DNA of 64,000 nucleotides from Verrucomicrobiales bacterium (GTDB lineage: Bacteria > Verrucomicrobiota > Verrucomicrobiia > Methylacidiphilales > JAAUTS01). The stretch lies in assembly GCA_031256975.1 (NCBI GenBank), contig JAIRPN010000013.1, positions 1 through 64,000 on the forward strand. The letters are read 5' to 3'. Shown piece after piece: positions 22,855 through 30,761 of this stretch; within the stretch, counting starts at the first letter, position 1, and each line of letters starts with the position of its first letter. Under the pieces are notes generated by a model. The model did not search any database and was not told the origin of the DNA. It saw only the letters and a program-made list of their open reading frames with translations. The position numbers and the translations under genes were made by a program.

Positions 22855-23616
22855 TTATAATCCCGATGGAATGTCGATAAACTGCCACGGCAGGCGGAAT
22901 TTTTTCGCCAGATTCGCGGTTAGCGCCTTCACGCCGAAGGTTTCCGTCAGGTAGTGGCCGCCATAGAAAACATTCACGCCGAGTTCATGCGCCAGTGAGA
23001 AAGTCCAGTGCGCGCCTTCGCCGGTAATGAAAGTATCGACACCGTCATTAGCGGCCTTGGCCAGTTCGTTTCCCGCGCCGCCGGTGACAATGCCGATATT
23101 TTTGCAAGTCGCCGGACCGGCAGCGATTAGTTGGCTGTTAACGTTGCCCAGGGCTTTGTTCAGTCGTTTGTGCAGTTCGGCACGGGAAATATTGGTTTTT
23201 ACCTTGCGGCCGAGATTCTGGCCTTTCTCGAAGAAGAACGGTTCGCTCCGGTTAAAGCCGAGCGCCTTGGCGAGCAGGATGTTGTTGCCGAGCTGCGGGT
23301 GCAGATCGAGCGGCAAATGCGAACTGTAGATGGCGAGGTTGTTTTCGATGCAAAGCCTGATGAGTTCGTAACGTTTCCCGGTTAGCGGCACCAGCGGCGA
23401 CCAGCCGATGCCGTGATGCACGACCAGCAAGTCAATGCTGCTGGCGACGGCCTGTTTGACCACCGGCAAATTCACGTCGACCGATGCGGCCAGCCTGCTG
23501 ACCTTGCCATTGTTGGCGAGCTGCAATCCGTTCAACGCGCCGGAATAGTCGCCGATATTTTTGTGGTCGAGCAGTTTGTCCGAATAAGTGGCGATGGACG
23601 CTAATGACGAAGCCAT
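22855..23616 (-). CDS. Nif3-like dinuclear metal-centre protein (DUF34)
   Basis: 253 residues, the short form without the internal PII-like insertion. Metal ligands are suggested by LLVVHHG (about 64-70), SSHLPLD (about 98-104) and the C-terminal GGHYLTETFGVKAL. The N-terminal GALNGLQLAN pattern is also typical. The family forms toroidal hexamers; GTP cyclohydrolase-like or metal-chaperone roles have been proposed and none is certain. It lies four bases downstream of the stop-to-start junction with the lipoprotein gene at 23621, so the two probably share an mRNA. Confidence 0.9.
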   Translation of the reverse strand: MASSLASIATYSDKLLDHKNIGDYSGALNGLQLANNGKVSRLAASVDVNLPVVKQAVASSIDLLVVHHGIGWSPLVPLTGKRYELIRLCIENNLAIYSSHLPLDLHPQLGNNILLAKALGFNRSEPFFFEKGQNLGRKVKTNISRAELHKRLNKALGNVNSQLIAAGPATCKNIGIVTGGAGNELAKAANDGVDTFITGEGAHWTFSLAHELGVNVFYGGHYLTETFGVKALTANLAKKFRLPWQFIDIPSGL

Positions 23617-23620
23617 AAGG

Positions 23621-24274
23621 TTACCTCAGGAGCTGATTGCCTGCCGAAGGCTGGGCCGGGCCGCTGGCGCCGGGAGGCAGTTCGACCAGCCAGCCTTTTT
23701 TCTGGTAATAATTCACGATGTAATTGGCGATCATGCCGGCCACCCGGCCGCAATCCTCGTTGACCGCCTGCTGCAGCGGCAGGCGGATGCTGGCCTCGTT
23801 GCTCGGGTTGGCGCCGGTCTCAAACAGGGCGATGCGTTCGGGCGGCGAGGTTTTCAGGTTGGCGATTTGCACGTAAACTTCCGAGGTGTGTGCGCCACGC
23901 TGGTTGTACAGATAAATGCTGAGGGCGTTTTGCTTGTCGTCGATGTTGTAAAAGGTTGGATCAACCAGCCAGTAATTGCCGGTCGGTGGCGGCAAATCGC
24001 GGCCGAAGGGATAGGTTGCGATGCCTGCGCGATTCAGCGCTTCGAGCAATTGTCGCATCGCGCTCTCGCGCATCTTTTGCTTGAACGACACCAGGTCGGC
24101 ACCCGGCGCGTTGACGTTGACCTTCGACAAATCGAGGGTGAAATCGTACACATAAACGGCATCGGGACGTCCGTTTTGCGCGGGAGCCGGGTCGTTCCTG
24201 GCGGCATTCGGCGCAGTGCATCCGGCCGTCAGGACAACGGCGGCAAGCATCGGGATGAGTCGTGTGAATCGCAT
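23621..24274 (-). CDS. Lipoprotein with a DUF4410-like domain
   Basis: 217 residues from the ATG at 24274; 19 upstream codons are in frame but precede the natural signal peptide. The lipobox is LTAGC. The mature domain begins DAVYVYDFTLD and has an alternating strand/helix pattern, with GNYWLVDPTFYNIDDK and a final helix DCGRVAGMIANYIVNYYQ. That order recalls DUF4410 or TolB-N-like lipoproteins. It probably resides in the outer membrane or periplasm. The function is unknown. It precedes the Nif3-like gene with a four-base gap. Confidence 0.55.
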   Translation of the reverse strand: MRFTRLIPMLAAVVLTAGCTAPNAARNDPAPAQNGRPDAVYVYDFTLDLSKVNVNAPGADLVSFKQKMRESAMRQLLEALNRAGIATYPFGRDLPPPTGNYWLVDPTFYNIDDKQNALSIYLYNQRGAHTSEVYVQIANLKTSPPERIALFETGANPSNEASIRLPLQQAVNEDCGRVAGMIANYIVNYYQKKGWLVELPPGASGPAQPSAGNQLLR

Positions 24275-24359
24275 CGGTTTTACAACGTAGCGGCGGCGAC
24301 TTGTCGAGTAAATTGAAATATTCTTTGTCATTGGCGGCGAAGTTCCCTAGACAGGAAGC

Positions 24360-24785
24360 ATGATTCAAGCAGCCATTGACGAAGACGCGATTTTTGAGAA
24401 GACCAGGGAACTTTGCGCACTGATTCTCGCGCAACCGAAGCTGAAGAGCTGGCCGCAGGATATGCAGGCGTTCATGGAGGACAAGAACTCGCAGGAACAA
24501 TATCGCAGCGTCAGCGCGCGTGGCCGTGAATTGCACGACCGCCAGATGAACGGCGGCGCTCTTAGCGAAGAGGAGATCGGCAGTTTTGAAAAGTCCCGCT
24601 ACGAACTGCTGGAAAATCCGGTGGCCCGGGCGTTCATCGAGGCGCAGGGGGACTTGAACAAGGTGCAGGACCTGGTGAACCGCGTTCTCAGCAAAAGTTT
24701 CGAGCTGGCCCGTGTGCCGGAAAAAGATGATCTATGCTGTGGCGACGGGGATTGTGACGGTGATGGCGGTTGCGGCTGCCATTGA
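24360..24785 (+). CDS. YlbF-family protein with a Cys-rich C-terminal tail
   Basis: 141 residues. Residues 1-120 are helical and match YlbF/YmcA (DUF964), including LCALILAQPKLKSW, a central ESFEKSRYELLENP-like helix and FIEAQGDLNKVQDLVNRVL. In Bacillus these proteins act with RNase Y in mRNA maturation. The last 16 residues, CCGDGDCDGDGGCGCH, are a glycine/aspartate tail with five Cys and a final His, a likely metal or iron-sulfur binding site that ordinary YlbF proteins lack, although YlbF-YmcA-YaaT complexes do bind clusters. A repeat element begins at the stop codon. Confidence 0.8.
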   Translation: MIQAAIDEDAIFEKTRELCALILAQPKLKSWPQDMQAFMEDKNSQEQYRSVSARGRELHDRQMNGGALSEEEIGSFEKSRYELLENPVARAFIEAQGDLNKVQDLVNRVLSKSFELARVPEKDDLCCGDGDCDGDGGCGCH

Positions 24786-24787
24786 AT

Positions 24788-24881
24788 GGTGAATGATGAA
24801 AAGTGAAGGGTGAAATCAGGCGCCGCAACCAGCTGCGCTCTGCTTGATTCAAGCTTCACCCTTCACTATTTGAAATTCACT
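24788..24881. repeat. Miniature GTGAA-heptad inverted-repeat element, overlapping the recQ 3' end
   Basis: The left part GGTGAATGATGAAAAGTGAA leads into GGGTGAAATC. The right part holds AGCTGCGCT, TTGATTC and TTCACCCTTCACTATT. Block order matches the elements at 1873-2434 and 12496-12590. The last codons and stop of recQ (KVNFK then TAG) are read from the right arm, so the insertion has replaced the original 3' end of that gene. Confidence 0.75.
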
Positions 24882-26698
24882 TTGGGGTGATTCTCCAGGT
24901 ATTTTTTGATTTCCGCGGTGAAGGGGTCGCAGAATTCCCCGAGCTTCCTTTCGCCCACGCCGCTGAGGCGGCCGAATTCGTTCGCGTTTAGCGGGTAGAA
25001 GCGCGCCATTTGCCTGAGGGTCACGTCGCCAAAGATAATGTAAGCGGGCACCTGCTGCTCGTCAGCGATCTTCTTGCGCAGGGCGCGCAGGCGGCCGAAC
25101 AATTCCTCGTCGCACTCGATTTCGCCGGTCTTGACGGCATGGCGCTTGGCGGCTCCGGCGGACAGGACGATTGGCCGGGTCAGGCGGATCGGACTGCGGT
25201 TTTTCAAGGCCTCTATGCCGCTGGCGCTCACGGTCAGCGTGGCGAATTTGTCCTGCGACTGGTTCAGCAATTTCAAGCGGATCAGTTCGCGGCCGATGGC
25301 CAGCCATTCGCTGCGGTGCAAATCCCTGCCGATGCCGTAGGTGCTGAGCTGGTCGTGCTTGCGCTCCTTGATTTTTTCGTTCTGGCTGCCGGTGAGGATA
25401 TCGGCGGTGTGGTTCATGCCGACGCTGTAGCCGCTGGCGCGGCAGGCGCGGAACACGCAGGAGAGGAACTTTTGCGCCTGCACGGTGCCGTCGTAGGTTT
25501 CGCGCGGTTCCAGGCAGTTGTCGCAGGCGGCGCAGTTTTCCTCGGTCCATTTCTCGGAAAAGTATTCCAGCAGGTCAATGCGGCGGCAGACCGAGCATTC
25601 GGCATAATGCACCATGCGGGTGAGCTGGCGGTGAGCGATTTCGCGTTCCTGCAGGTCGGTTTTTTCGTCGATGAAATGCAGTTGTTTGGCGACATCGCCG
25701 GGGCTGTACAACAGCACACATTCGGAAGGTAATCCGTCGCGGCCCGCGCGCCCGGTCTCCTGGTAATAACCCTCGACGTTCTTCGGCAGGTCGTGGTGGA
25801 TGACGAAGCGGACATTCGGTTTGTTGATGCCCATGCCGAAGGCGATGGTGGCGCAGATGATCTTGGTTTCGTCGCGCAGGAATTCTTCCTGGTTGCGGTT
25901 GCGCGTTTCGTTGTCGAGCCCGGCGTGGTAAGGCTTGGCGGCGTGGCCTCTCGCCATTAGCGAGTCGGCCAGCGACTCGGTGGCGCTGCGGCTGGCGCAA
26001 TAGATGATGCCGCTTTCGTCTGGGCGTTGCTTGAGGAAATCGAGGATTTGCTGCAGCGGTTTTTCCTTGGCCTTGACGCGATAGGTAAGGTTGGGACGGT
26101 TGAAGGAGGCGACGAATTTTTCCGGATCGCGCAATTCCAGCAGCCGCACGATGTCTTCGCGCACGCGCTCGGTAGCCGTGGCGGTTAGCGCCATCAGGGG
26201 AACGCGGGGAGCGAAATCGCGGAGCCGGGCAAGCTGGCGGTATTCGGGGCGAAAATCGTGGCCCCATTCGCTGATGCAATGCGCCTCGTCGATGGCGATC
26301 AGCGAGATGTTCCAGGAACGGAGATTGTTTTCCCAGTGGTCCATCATCAGTCGTTCGGGGGCGACGTAGAGTAATTTGTATTCGCCCCGGTGCAGGGACG
26401 CCAGCCGCGAGCGGGTTTGTTCCGCGCTTAGCGTCGAATTGAGAAACGTGGCCTTTACGCCCGCGGCCTGCAGGGTGTCGACCTGGTCCTTCATCAGCGC
26501 GATCAGCGGGGAAACCACCAGGGTGAGCCCGCCGTGCAGCAGCGCCGGGAGCTGAAAGCAGAGTGATTTGCCGCCGCCGGTCGGCAGCAACGCAAAGACG
26601 TCCTTGCCTGCCAGCGAGGCCTCGATGATTTCGCGCTGTAGCGGACGAAACTGGTCGTAGCCGAAGGTTTGCTTGAGCGTGGCGGTTAACGTGGGCAT
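24866..26698 (-). CDS. recQ: ATP-dependent DNA helicase RecQ
   Basis: 610 residues, as in E. coli RecQ. Order: helicase core with GYDQFRPLQREI, Walker A LLPTGGGKSLCFQLPAL, DEAHCISEWGHDFRP and ETGRAGRD. The RQC zinc-binding Cys set follows (AECSVCRRIDLLEYF and CAACDNC), and then an HRDC domain at the C-terminus (FGRLRALRKKIADEQ and FGRLSGVGERKLGEF). It unwinds DNA 3' to 5' in recombination and fork repair. The final five residues derive from the repeat at 24788-24881. It is monocistronic. Confidence 0.96.
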   Translation of the reverse strand: MPTLTATLKQTFGYDQFRPLQREIIEASLAGKDVFALLPTGGGKSLCFQLPALLHGGLTLVVSPLIALMKDQVDTLQAAGVKATFLNSTLSAEQTRSRLASLHRGEYKLLYVAPERLMMDHWENNLRSWNISLIAIDEAHCISEWGHDFRPEYRQLARLRDFAPRVPLMALTATATERVREDIVRLLELRDPEKFVASFNRPNLTYRVKAKEKPLQQILDFLKQRPDESGIIYCASRSATESLADSLMARGHAAKPYHAGLDNETRNRNQEEFLRDETKIICATIAFGMGINKPNVRFVIHHDLPKNVEGYYQETGRAGRDGLPSECVLLYSPGDVAKQLHFIDEKTDLQEREIAHRQLTRMVHYAECSVCRRIDLLEYFSEKWTEENCAACDNCLEPRETYDGTVQAQKFLSCVFRACRASGYSVGMNHTADILTGSQNEKIKERKHDQLSTYGIGRDLHRSEWLAIGRELIRLKLLNQSQDKFATLTVSASGIEALKNRSPIRLTRPIVLSAGAAKRHAVKTGEIECDEELFGRLRALRKKIADEQQVPAYIIFGDVTLRQMARFYPLNANEFGRLSGVGERKLGEFCDPFTAEIKKYLENHPKVNFK

Positions 26699-26710
26699 GA
26701 AACGAAAATA

Positions 26711-26740
26711 TTAACCATGGAACACTTGGAACACACGGAA
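26711..26740. repeat. CCATGGAACACTTGGAACACACGGAA-type intergenic repeat
   Basis: A short A/C-rich motif with reiterated GGAACAC lies between recQ and the DUF3999 gene. A weaker relative (AACAGGAGGAAAACACGGAAA) lies at about 57343-57363. This pattern recurs between genes in several phyla. The function is unknown. Confidence 0.45.
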
Positions 26741-26764
26741 AAATATTTTCCCGGAAGGCCGGGT

Positions 26765-28156
26765 TTATTTCAGCTTGCGCAGGGTCGACCAGGCCCAGAA
26801 GGCCAAGCCAACCGCTAATAGCAGGATCAGCCCGCGGAACAGCCAGAGCTGTGTGGGCGTGATGCCGTTGTTGTCGCTAACGACGATTTTTTCGTTTTTG
26901 TTGTCGAAGGCGGAATTGGGCTGTGGTTCGGACAAGTTCCAGACGACGGCCTTGGCGAGTTCGGGGGAGTTTTCCGGCAACACCGAGGGCAGGTCGTAGC
27001 GCGGAAAAGTGACGTTGTTGGAGTCGCAGAAGATGGCGTAATGACGCGATTTTTCCGGCAACAGGTACAGATTGCGCTGTAGGTAGGTGCCGCTGATGGA
27101 GTTGACCGTTAGCGGGATATTGTCGCGGTTGACGATAATCAGGCGCAGGCGGGTGTATTGTCGGCCGTCGAGCTGGATGGTGGTGTCGGCATTCGGACGA
27201 CCGCTGGTTTCGCGATTGGCGGCGGGGAAACGGTAGATGGAGTCGTTGGCGATTTCATACCAGGGCGCGTCCTTTTTTCCGGTGGAGGATTCCACGCGGA
27301 CCTGGCGCATGAAGTATTTGGTGCCGATGTCGAGGGTGATGGCGGTTAGCGGCAGATTGCTTTCACCGAGGTCGAGGATGGTATCGCCTTTTTCACTGGT
27401 GGAACTGCCGCTAATGGCGAGCGGGGCGCTGTCGGTGACCTGGCGTTCTTTGATGGTCTTGCCGTACCAGGCATTGACGCCGGTGACCAGTCGCGGGGGT
27501 TTGGCGGTGGTGGTTGGATTGGTTGGCAGGCTGCTGCGGAATTCCAAGTCCTTGTATTTGAGGACCACGTTTTCGTCGTTGGCGTTGGAGGTGTTGCCGG
27601 TGGCGGGTTTGTCGCCGCTGATGATGAGGCGGAGGTAGCGTGCGGTGGTGGGCGGGATATCGAGCTTGGTGTTGCGGAGATTGATGCGGGAGCTGTAATC
27701 GAATACGGAGCAGGTGGCCAAGGGTTTCCAAGTGCTGTTGTCCTCGCTGGTTTCAATTTGGATGTTTTTTTCGAAGTCGTTGCCGTTGATGGTGACCTGC
27801 ATGCCGTCGATGCCCGACAAGGCTGCGGGGCGCTGGTAGGTGATGCGTTCGCCACCATTGGTCAGGGCTTCGTACTTGATCGGTTCAAGACCGGCCTGCT
27901 GGCGGTTTTGGCCGGGCAGGGTCTTGCCGTAAATCACATAGGGAACTTCGCGGTTGGCGTCGTCAAACACACGCAGGTCGGTGAAGTCGTTGTGGGTGTG
28001 GCTGATCACGCCGGCGCTTAACGTCACCACGGCGGGATTGTCATCGGTAACATCGCCGCCGAGGCTGGCTTGATAACGGAACTGCTTGGGTTCCGCCGCC
28101 GCTAATGACGAGACGGCGACGGTGATCCATAAGGCGCTAACAGCGAAGTGTTTCAT
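26765..28156 (-). CDS. DUF3999 family membrane-anchored protein
   Basis: 463 residues from the ATG at 28156; the longer frame upstream runs through the antisense of DUF2339 and is rejected. A signal peptide (about 1-20, ending SLAAA) is followed by a long beta-rich ectodomain with F5/8-type (galactose-binding-like) features such as NIQIETSEDNSTWKPLA and ARYLRLIISGDKPA. A C-terminal helix (LWLFRGLILLLAVGLAFWAW) anchors it. The start overlaps the DUF2339 stop by four bases (ATGA). The DUF2339-DUF3999 pairing is common in Gram-negative bacteria and suggests one envelope complex; its function is unknown. Confidence 0.8.
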   Translation of the reverse strand: MKHFAVSALWITVAVSSLAAAEPKQFRYQASLGGDVTDDNPAVVTLSAGVISHTHNDFTDLRVFDDANREVPYVIYGKTLPGQNRQQAGLEPIKYEALTNGGERITYQRPAALSGIDGMQVTINGNDFEKNIQIETSEDNSTWKPLATCSVFDYSSRINLRNTKLDIPPTTARYLRLIISGDKPATGNTSNANDENVVLKYKDLEFRSSLPTNPTTTAKPPRLVTGVNAWYGKTIKERQVTDSAPLAISGSSTSEKGDTILDLGESNLPLTAITLDIGTKYFMRQVRVESSTGKKDAPWYEIANDSIYRFPAANRETSGRPNADTTIQLDGRQYTRLRLIIVNRDNIPLTVNSISGTYLQRNLYLLPEKSRHYAIFCDSNNVTFPRYDLPSVLPENSPELAKAVVWNLSEPQPNSAFDNKNEKIVVSDNNGITPTQLWLFRGLILLLAVGLAFWAWSTLRKLK

Positions 28157-30348
28157 GATTCTTTGTCTGCAGGAGTTTCGGGAAGTTGGTTGTCGTCTTT
28201 TTCCTTGGGCATCAAGACCTCGCTGTAGCGGTAGTACATGTAGGACGCGCCGATCAGCAGCAGGCCGAGCACCACGCAGGCGAGGACGCGGAACGGCGTG
28301 CTCACATGCGCCATGTCGCCAATGATGACCTTGAGCGCGGTGACGGCGAACAGGCTGATGGCGGTGTAACGGCAGGCGGCATTGCGTTTGATGAAACCGA
28401 TGATGATGAGGGCGATGGAAAAAATGCTCCACAAGGCCGACACTGCGGCGGCGCGGCCTTCCGGTTGGTAGTCGGCGAAGAAGCCGCTAACTTCGGCGGT
28501 TAGCAGGCCAAACAGCGCGATGCCAAAGACGATGATGAATGTCTTGCTCTCATCGGCGAAGTTTTTGCGCAGCAAGCGCGCCGCCACATACAGGGCGCCA
28601 AGCGCGACGATGGTGGTGAAATGACGGCTCAGCCAGATGAAGCTGTAGCTCGGCAGGTAGCGGAATTGATCGACGGCAAAACCGAAGCGGTCGGGATAAT
28701 CGAGGAAGATGAACTTGGCGAACACCACGCTGAGCATGATGATCGCCGTCCAGTGCAGTTTGGAGCTTTCCAGTTTGAGTGCTGTCCAGAGGATGATCGC
28801 GCCTTCCACCATCCAGAAGATGGTGATCCAATGGCCGCTGAACAGAATGGGCACGGTGATGGTGAGAAACAGCATGCCCATGGCCAGGGCCATGATCAGG
28901 CTGCGCTTGTTCTCGGGCTGGCGTTTGTACAAATTATGCGCCATCCAGAAAAATACGCCGGCATAAAACAGGCTGATCAGGCTCGCCGCCGGATAATCAG
29001 TGTGGTTTTTGATCATGCCGTAGGCGAAACCAAAGGCGATGAAGCTGTTGATGACGCTAATGCCGAAGCCGCCGACCTGTTCGGTGACCTTGTTGCGGAA
29101 GAAATAGGCATAGGGCACGATGGCGTAGATCACGAAGAAGATATTCAGGTAAACAATCGCCGGCCAGAACATACTGTCGTCGTACTTGGTGAAATGCCAG
29201 CCGCTAAAGATCAGCCAGGTGAAAATGAAGCCGAGAATGTTAAGCAGTCCCCAGCGTTTATAAAACGAGAGCCAGATCACGCCGAGGTTGAGAATGGTGA
29301 GATAAGTGAACAACGCGATGTAGGGGTTGTTGCCGGTGCTGAGCAGAATGGGCGTGGTGAAACCGCCGATCAAGCCGACCACGGCGATGGCCTTGGAGTC
29401 GTACTTGAGCGATAAAACTCCGGTGAAGGCCGTGATGAGCACCATCAGGCCGAAAGCGGTAACTTGGTTGATGATGGGCGGTTCAAAAATCTGATAGGCC
29501 GCGAATGTCGCGAAGTACAGGATGACAATGCCGCAACCGATCAACGGCAAACCGAATTTCAACAATTCTTCGCCCTTGCGTCGGAACCATTCGCCGGCGC
29601 CGAGGAAGGCGCCGCCCAGCAGGTAGGTCATGATGACACGCCAGATGGGGGTGATCCAGTTGTTGTCGAAGGCCAGCTTGAGGAAATAGCCGACGCCCAG
29701 CACGGTAATGATGATGCCGGCGAACAACAGCCATTTCTGACCGATGTGCAATTCCGATGACCCTGAGGCGGGAGCGTGGGGTGCGGTAATTGGAGGGGGC
29801 TGGATGTTTTGTGACTGCGGCTTGGCGGTTTCTTCCTCCCATTCGCCGAAGGCGTAGGTTTTTTTCGCCGGTTGTGGTTCGCTGTTGGCGGCGGGAATTT
29901 CCTGGCTCGGTTCCGCTTCGTTTTCCCATGGCAAATCCACGGTTGGCGGTTTTTCCTCGATTTCCGAAATCCAAGGCGGCAAAGGCGGAGGCTGTGGCTT
30001 GGCAACCGGAGTTTCGACGACCGGCTCCGGTTTGGGTTCCGGTACGCTAATGGTGAGCGGCGGCAGTACCGGCTCGATTTTTTTCGGGATGGCGGGAACG
30101 GGAATCTCCGGTTGCTCCGCGGGTTTGGTGATTAGCGGCCGGTCCAGGTGTTTTTCCACGTCGCCGATGGCGTTGCTCAGTTTGCCGAGGGAATCGTGCA
30201 GCGAGCCCTGCACCGAATCGATTTGCAGGCGCAGTCCCTTCAGCGCGTCCCGCAGCGGGTCAGGGGGCTCATTCTTGACCGGTTTGCCGCAGTAGAGGCA
30301 GACGATGCTTTGTTTTGATATGGGGTGGGAACAGTTGGGGCATTCCAT
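28153..30348 (-). CDS. DUF2339 polytopic membrane protein with zinc ribbon
   Basis: 731 residues. The first 20 residues form a zinc ribbon (CPNCSHPISKQSIVCLYCG). A helical and Pro-rich cytoplasmic region follows to about residue 200, and then roughly 16 to 18 membrane helices to near the C-terminus. Characteristic family segments include WLLFAGIIITVLGVGYFLK and LLGGAFLGAGEWFRRKGE. The role is unknown; the topology resembles large envelope channels or sensors. It is the first gene of a two-gene unit with the DUF3999 protein, with translational coupling. Confidence 0.88.
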   Translation of the reverse strand: MECPNCSHPISKQSIVCLYCGKPVKNEPPDPLRDALKGLRLQIDSVQGSLHDSLGKLSNAIGDVEKHLDRPLITKPAEQPEIPVPAIPKKIEPVLPPLTISVPEPKPEPVVETPVAKPQPPPLPPWISEIEEKPPTVDLPWENEAEPSQEIPAANSEPQPAKKTYAFGEWEEETAKPQSQNIQPPPITAPHAPASGSSELHIGQKWLLFAGIIITVLGVGYFLKLAFDNNWITPIWRVIMTYLLGGAFLGAGEWFRRKGEELLKFGLPLIGCGIVILYFATFAAYQIFEPPIINQVTAFGLMVLITAFTGVLSLKYDSKAIAVVGLIGGFTTPILLSTGNNPYIALFTYLTILNLGVIWLSFYKRWGLLNILGFIFTWLIFSGWHFTKYDDSMFWPAIVYLNIFFVIYAIVPYAYFFRNKVTEQVGGFGISVINSFIAFGFAYGMIKNHTDYPAASLISLFYAGVFFWMAHNLYKRQPENKRSLIMALAMGMLFLTITVPILFSGHWITIFWMVEGAIILWTALKLESSKLHWTAIIMLSVVFAKFIFLDYPDRFGFAVDQFRYLPSYSFIWLSRHFTTIVALGALYVAARLLRKNFADESKTFIIVFGIALFGLLTAEVSGFFADYQPEGRAAAVSALWSIFSIALIIIGFIKRNAACRYTAISLFAVTALKVIIGDMAHVSTPFRVLACVVLGLLLIGASYMYYRYSEVLMPKEKDDNQLPETPADKES

Positions 30349-30493
30349 ATTATTTCCTTAGTAGTTTGCCAGATTGCCGATAACATTGTTGCTCGCCAAT
30401 ACAATTCATGATTCCGATGTGTTGTTTTCTACGAAGGATAAAACCGGTTTGTCCTTCGTTTAAGAATACTTTTAACAGCCCGCGGAAAATAAA

Positions 30494-30706
30494 CATAATC
30501 GATAAATCATAATCGATTATTGATTATATAGATGTTCGGACCGAGGGGTGGCCGATAATGAAAAAAAGCTGGCAAGTTATTCACAAAGCCTTTGTCGTTC
30601 TTCCGTCACAAATCCTCCTTTAATTAATCGGACTGCCAGCGGGTGGAGCCAAAACTTCACCAATTGTTCACAAACTATCGGTGGAGTTATTGGCCACTTA
30701 TCAACA
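30494..30706 (+). promoter_or_regulatory. AT-rich direct repeats plus three DnaA-box-like 9-mers upstream of dnaB
   Basis: CATAATCGAT occurs twice (30494-30503 and 30508-30517), overlapping the perfect palindrome ATAATCGATTAT (30509-30520) in a very AT-rich stretch. Downstream, three same-strand 9-mers resemble the DnaA box TTATCCACA: TTATTCACA (30577-30585), TTGTTCACA (30664-30672) and TTATCAACA (30698-30706). The rest of the 413-bp gap 30349-30761 has no ORF that I can support. It could be a DnaA-responsive promoter for dnaB or an origin-like unwinding region. Confidence 0.4.
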
Positions 30707-30761
30707 AGGCATCAAGGAGCAGTCTTTTCAGCGCGCTGCAGTGCTTTAGAACTAACCCCTC

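Noticed and set aside
28157..28432. N-terminal extension of the DUF3999 protein
   Set aside because: It runs antisense-like through the DUF2339 coding sequence in another frame and is His/Arg-rich nonsense; the ATG at 28156 has a signal peptide and ATGA coupling.
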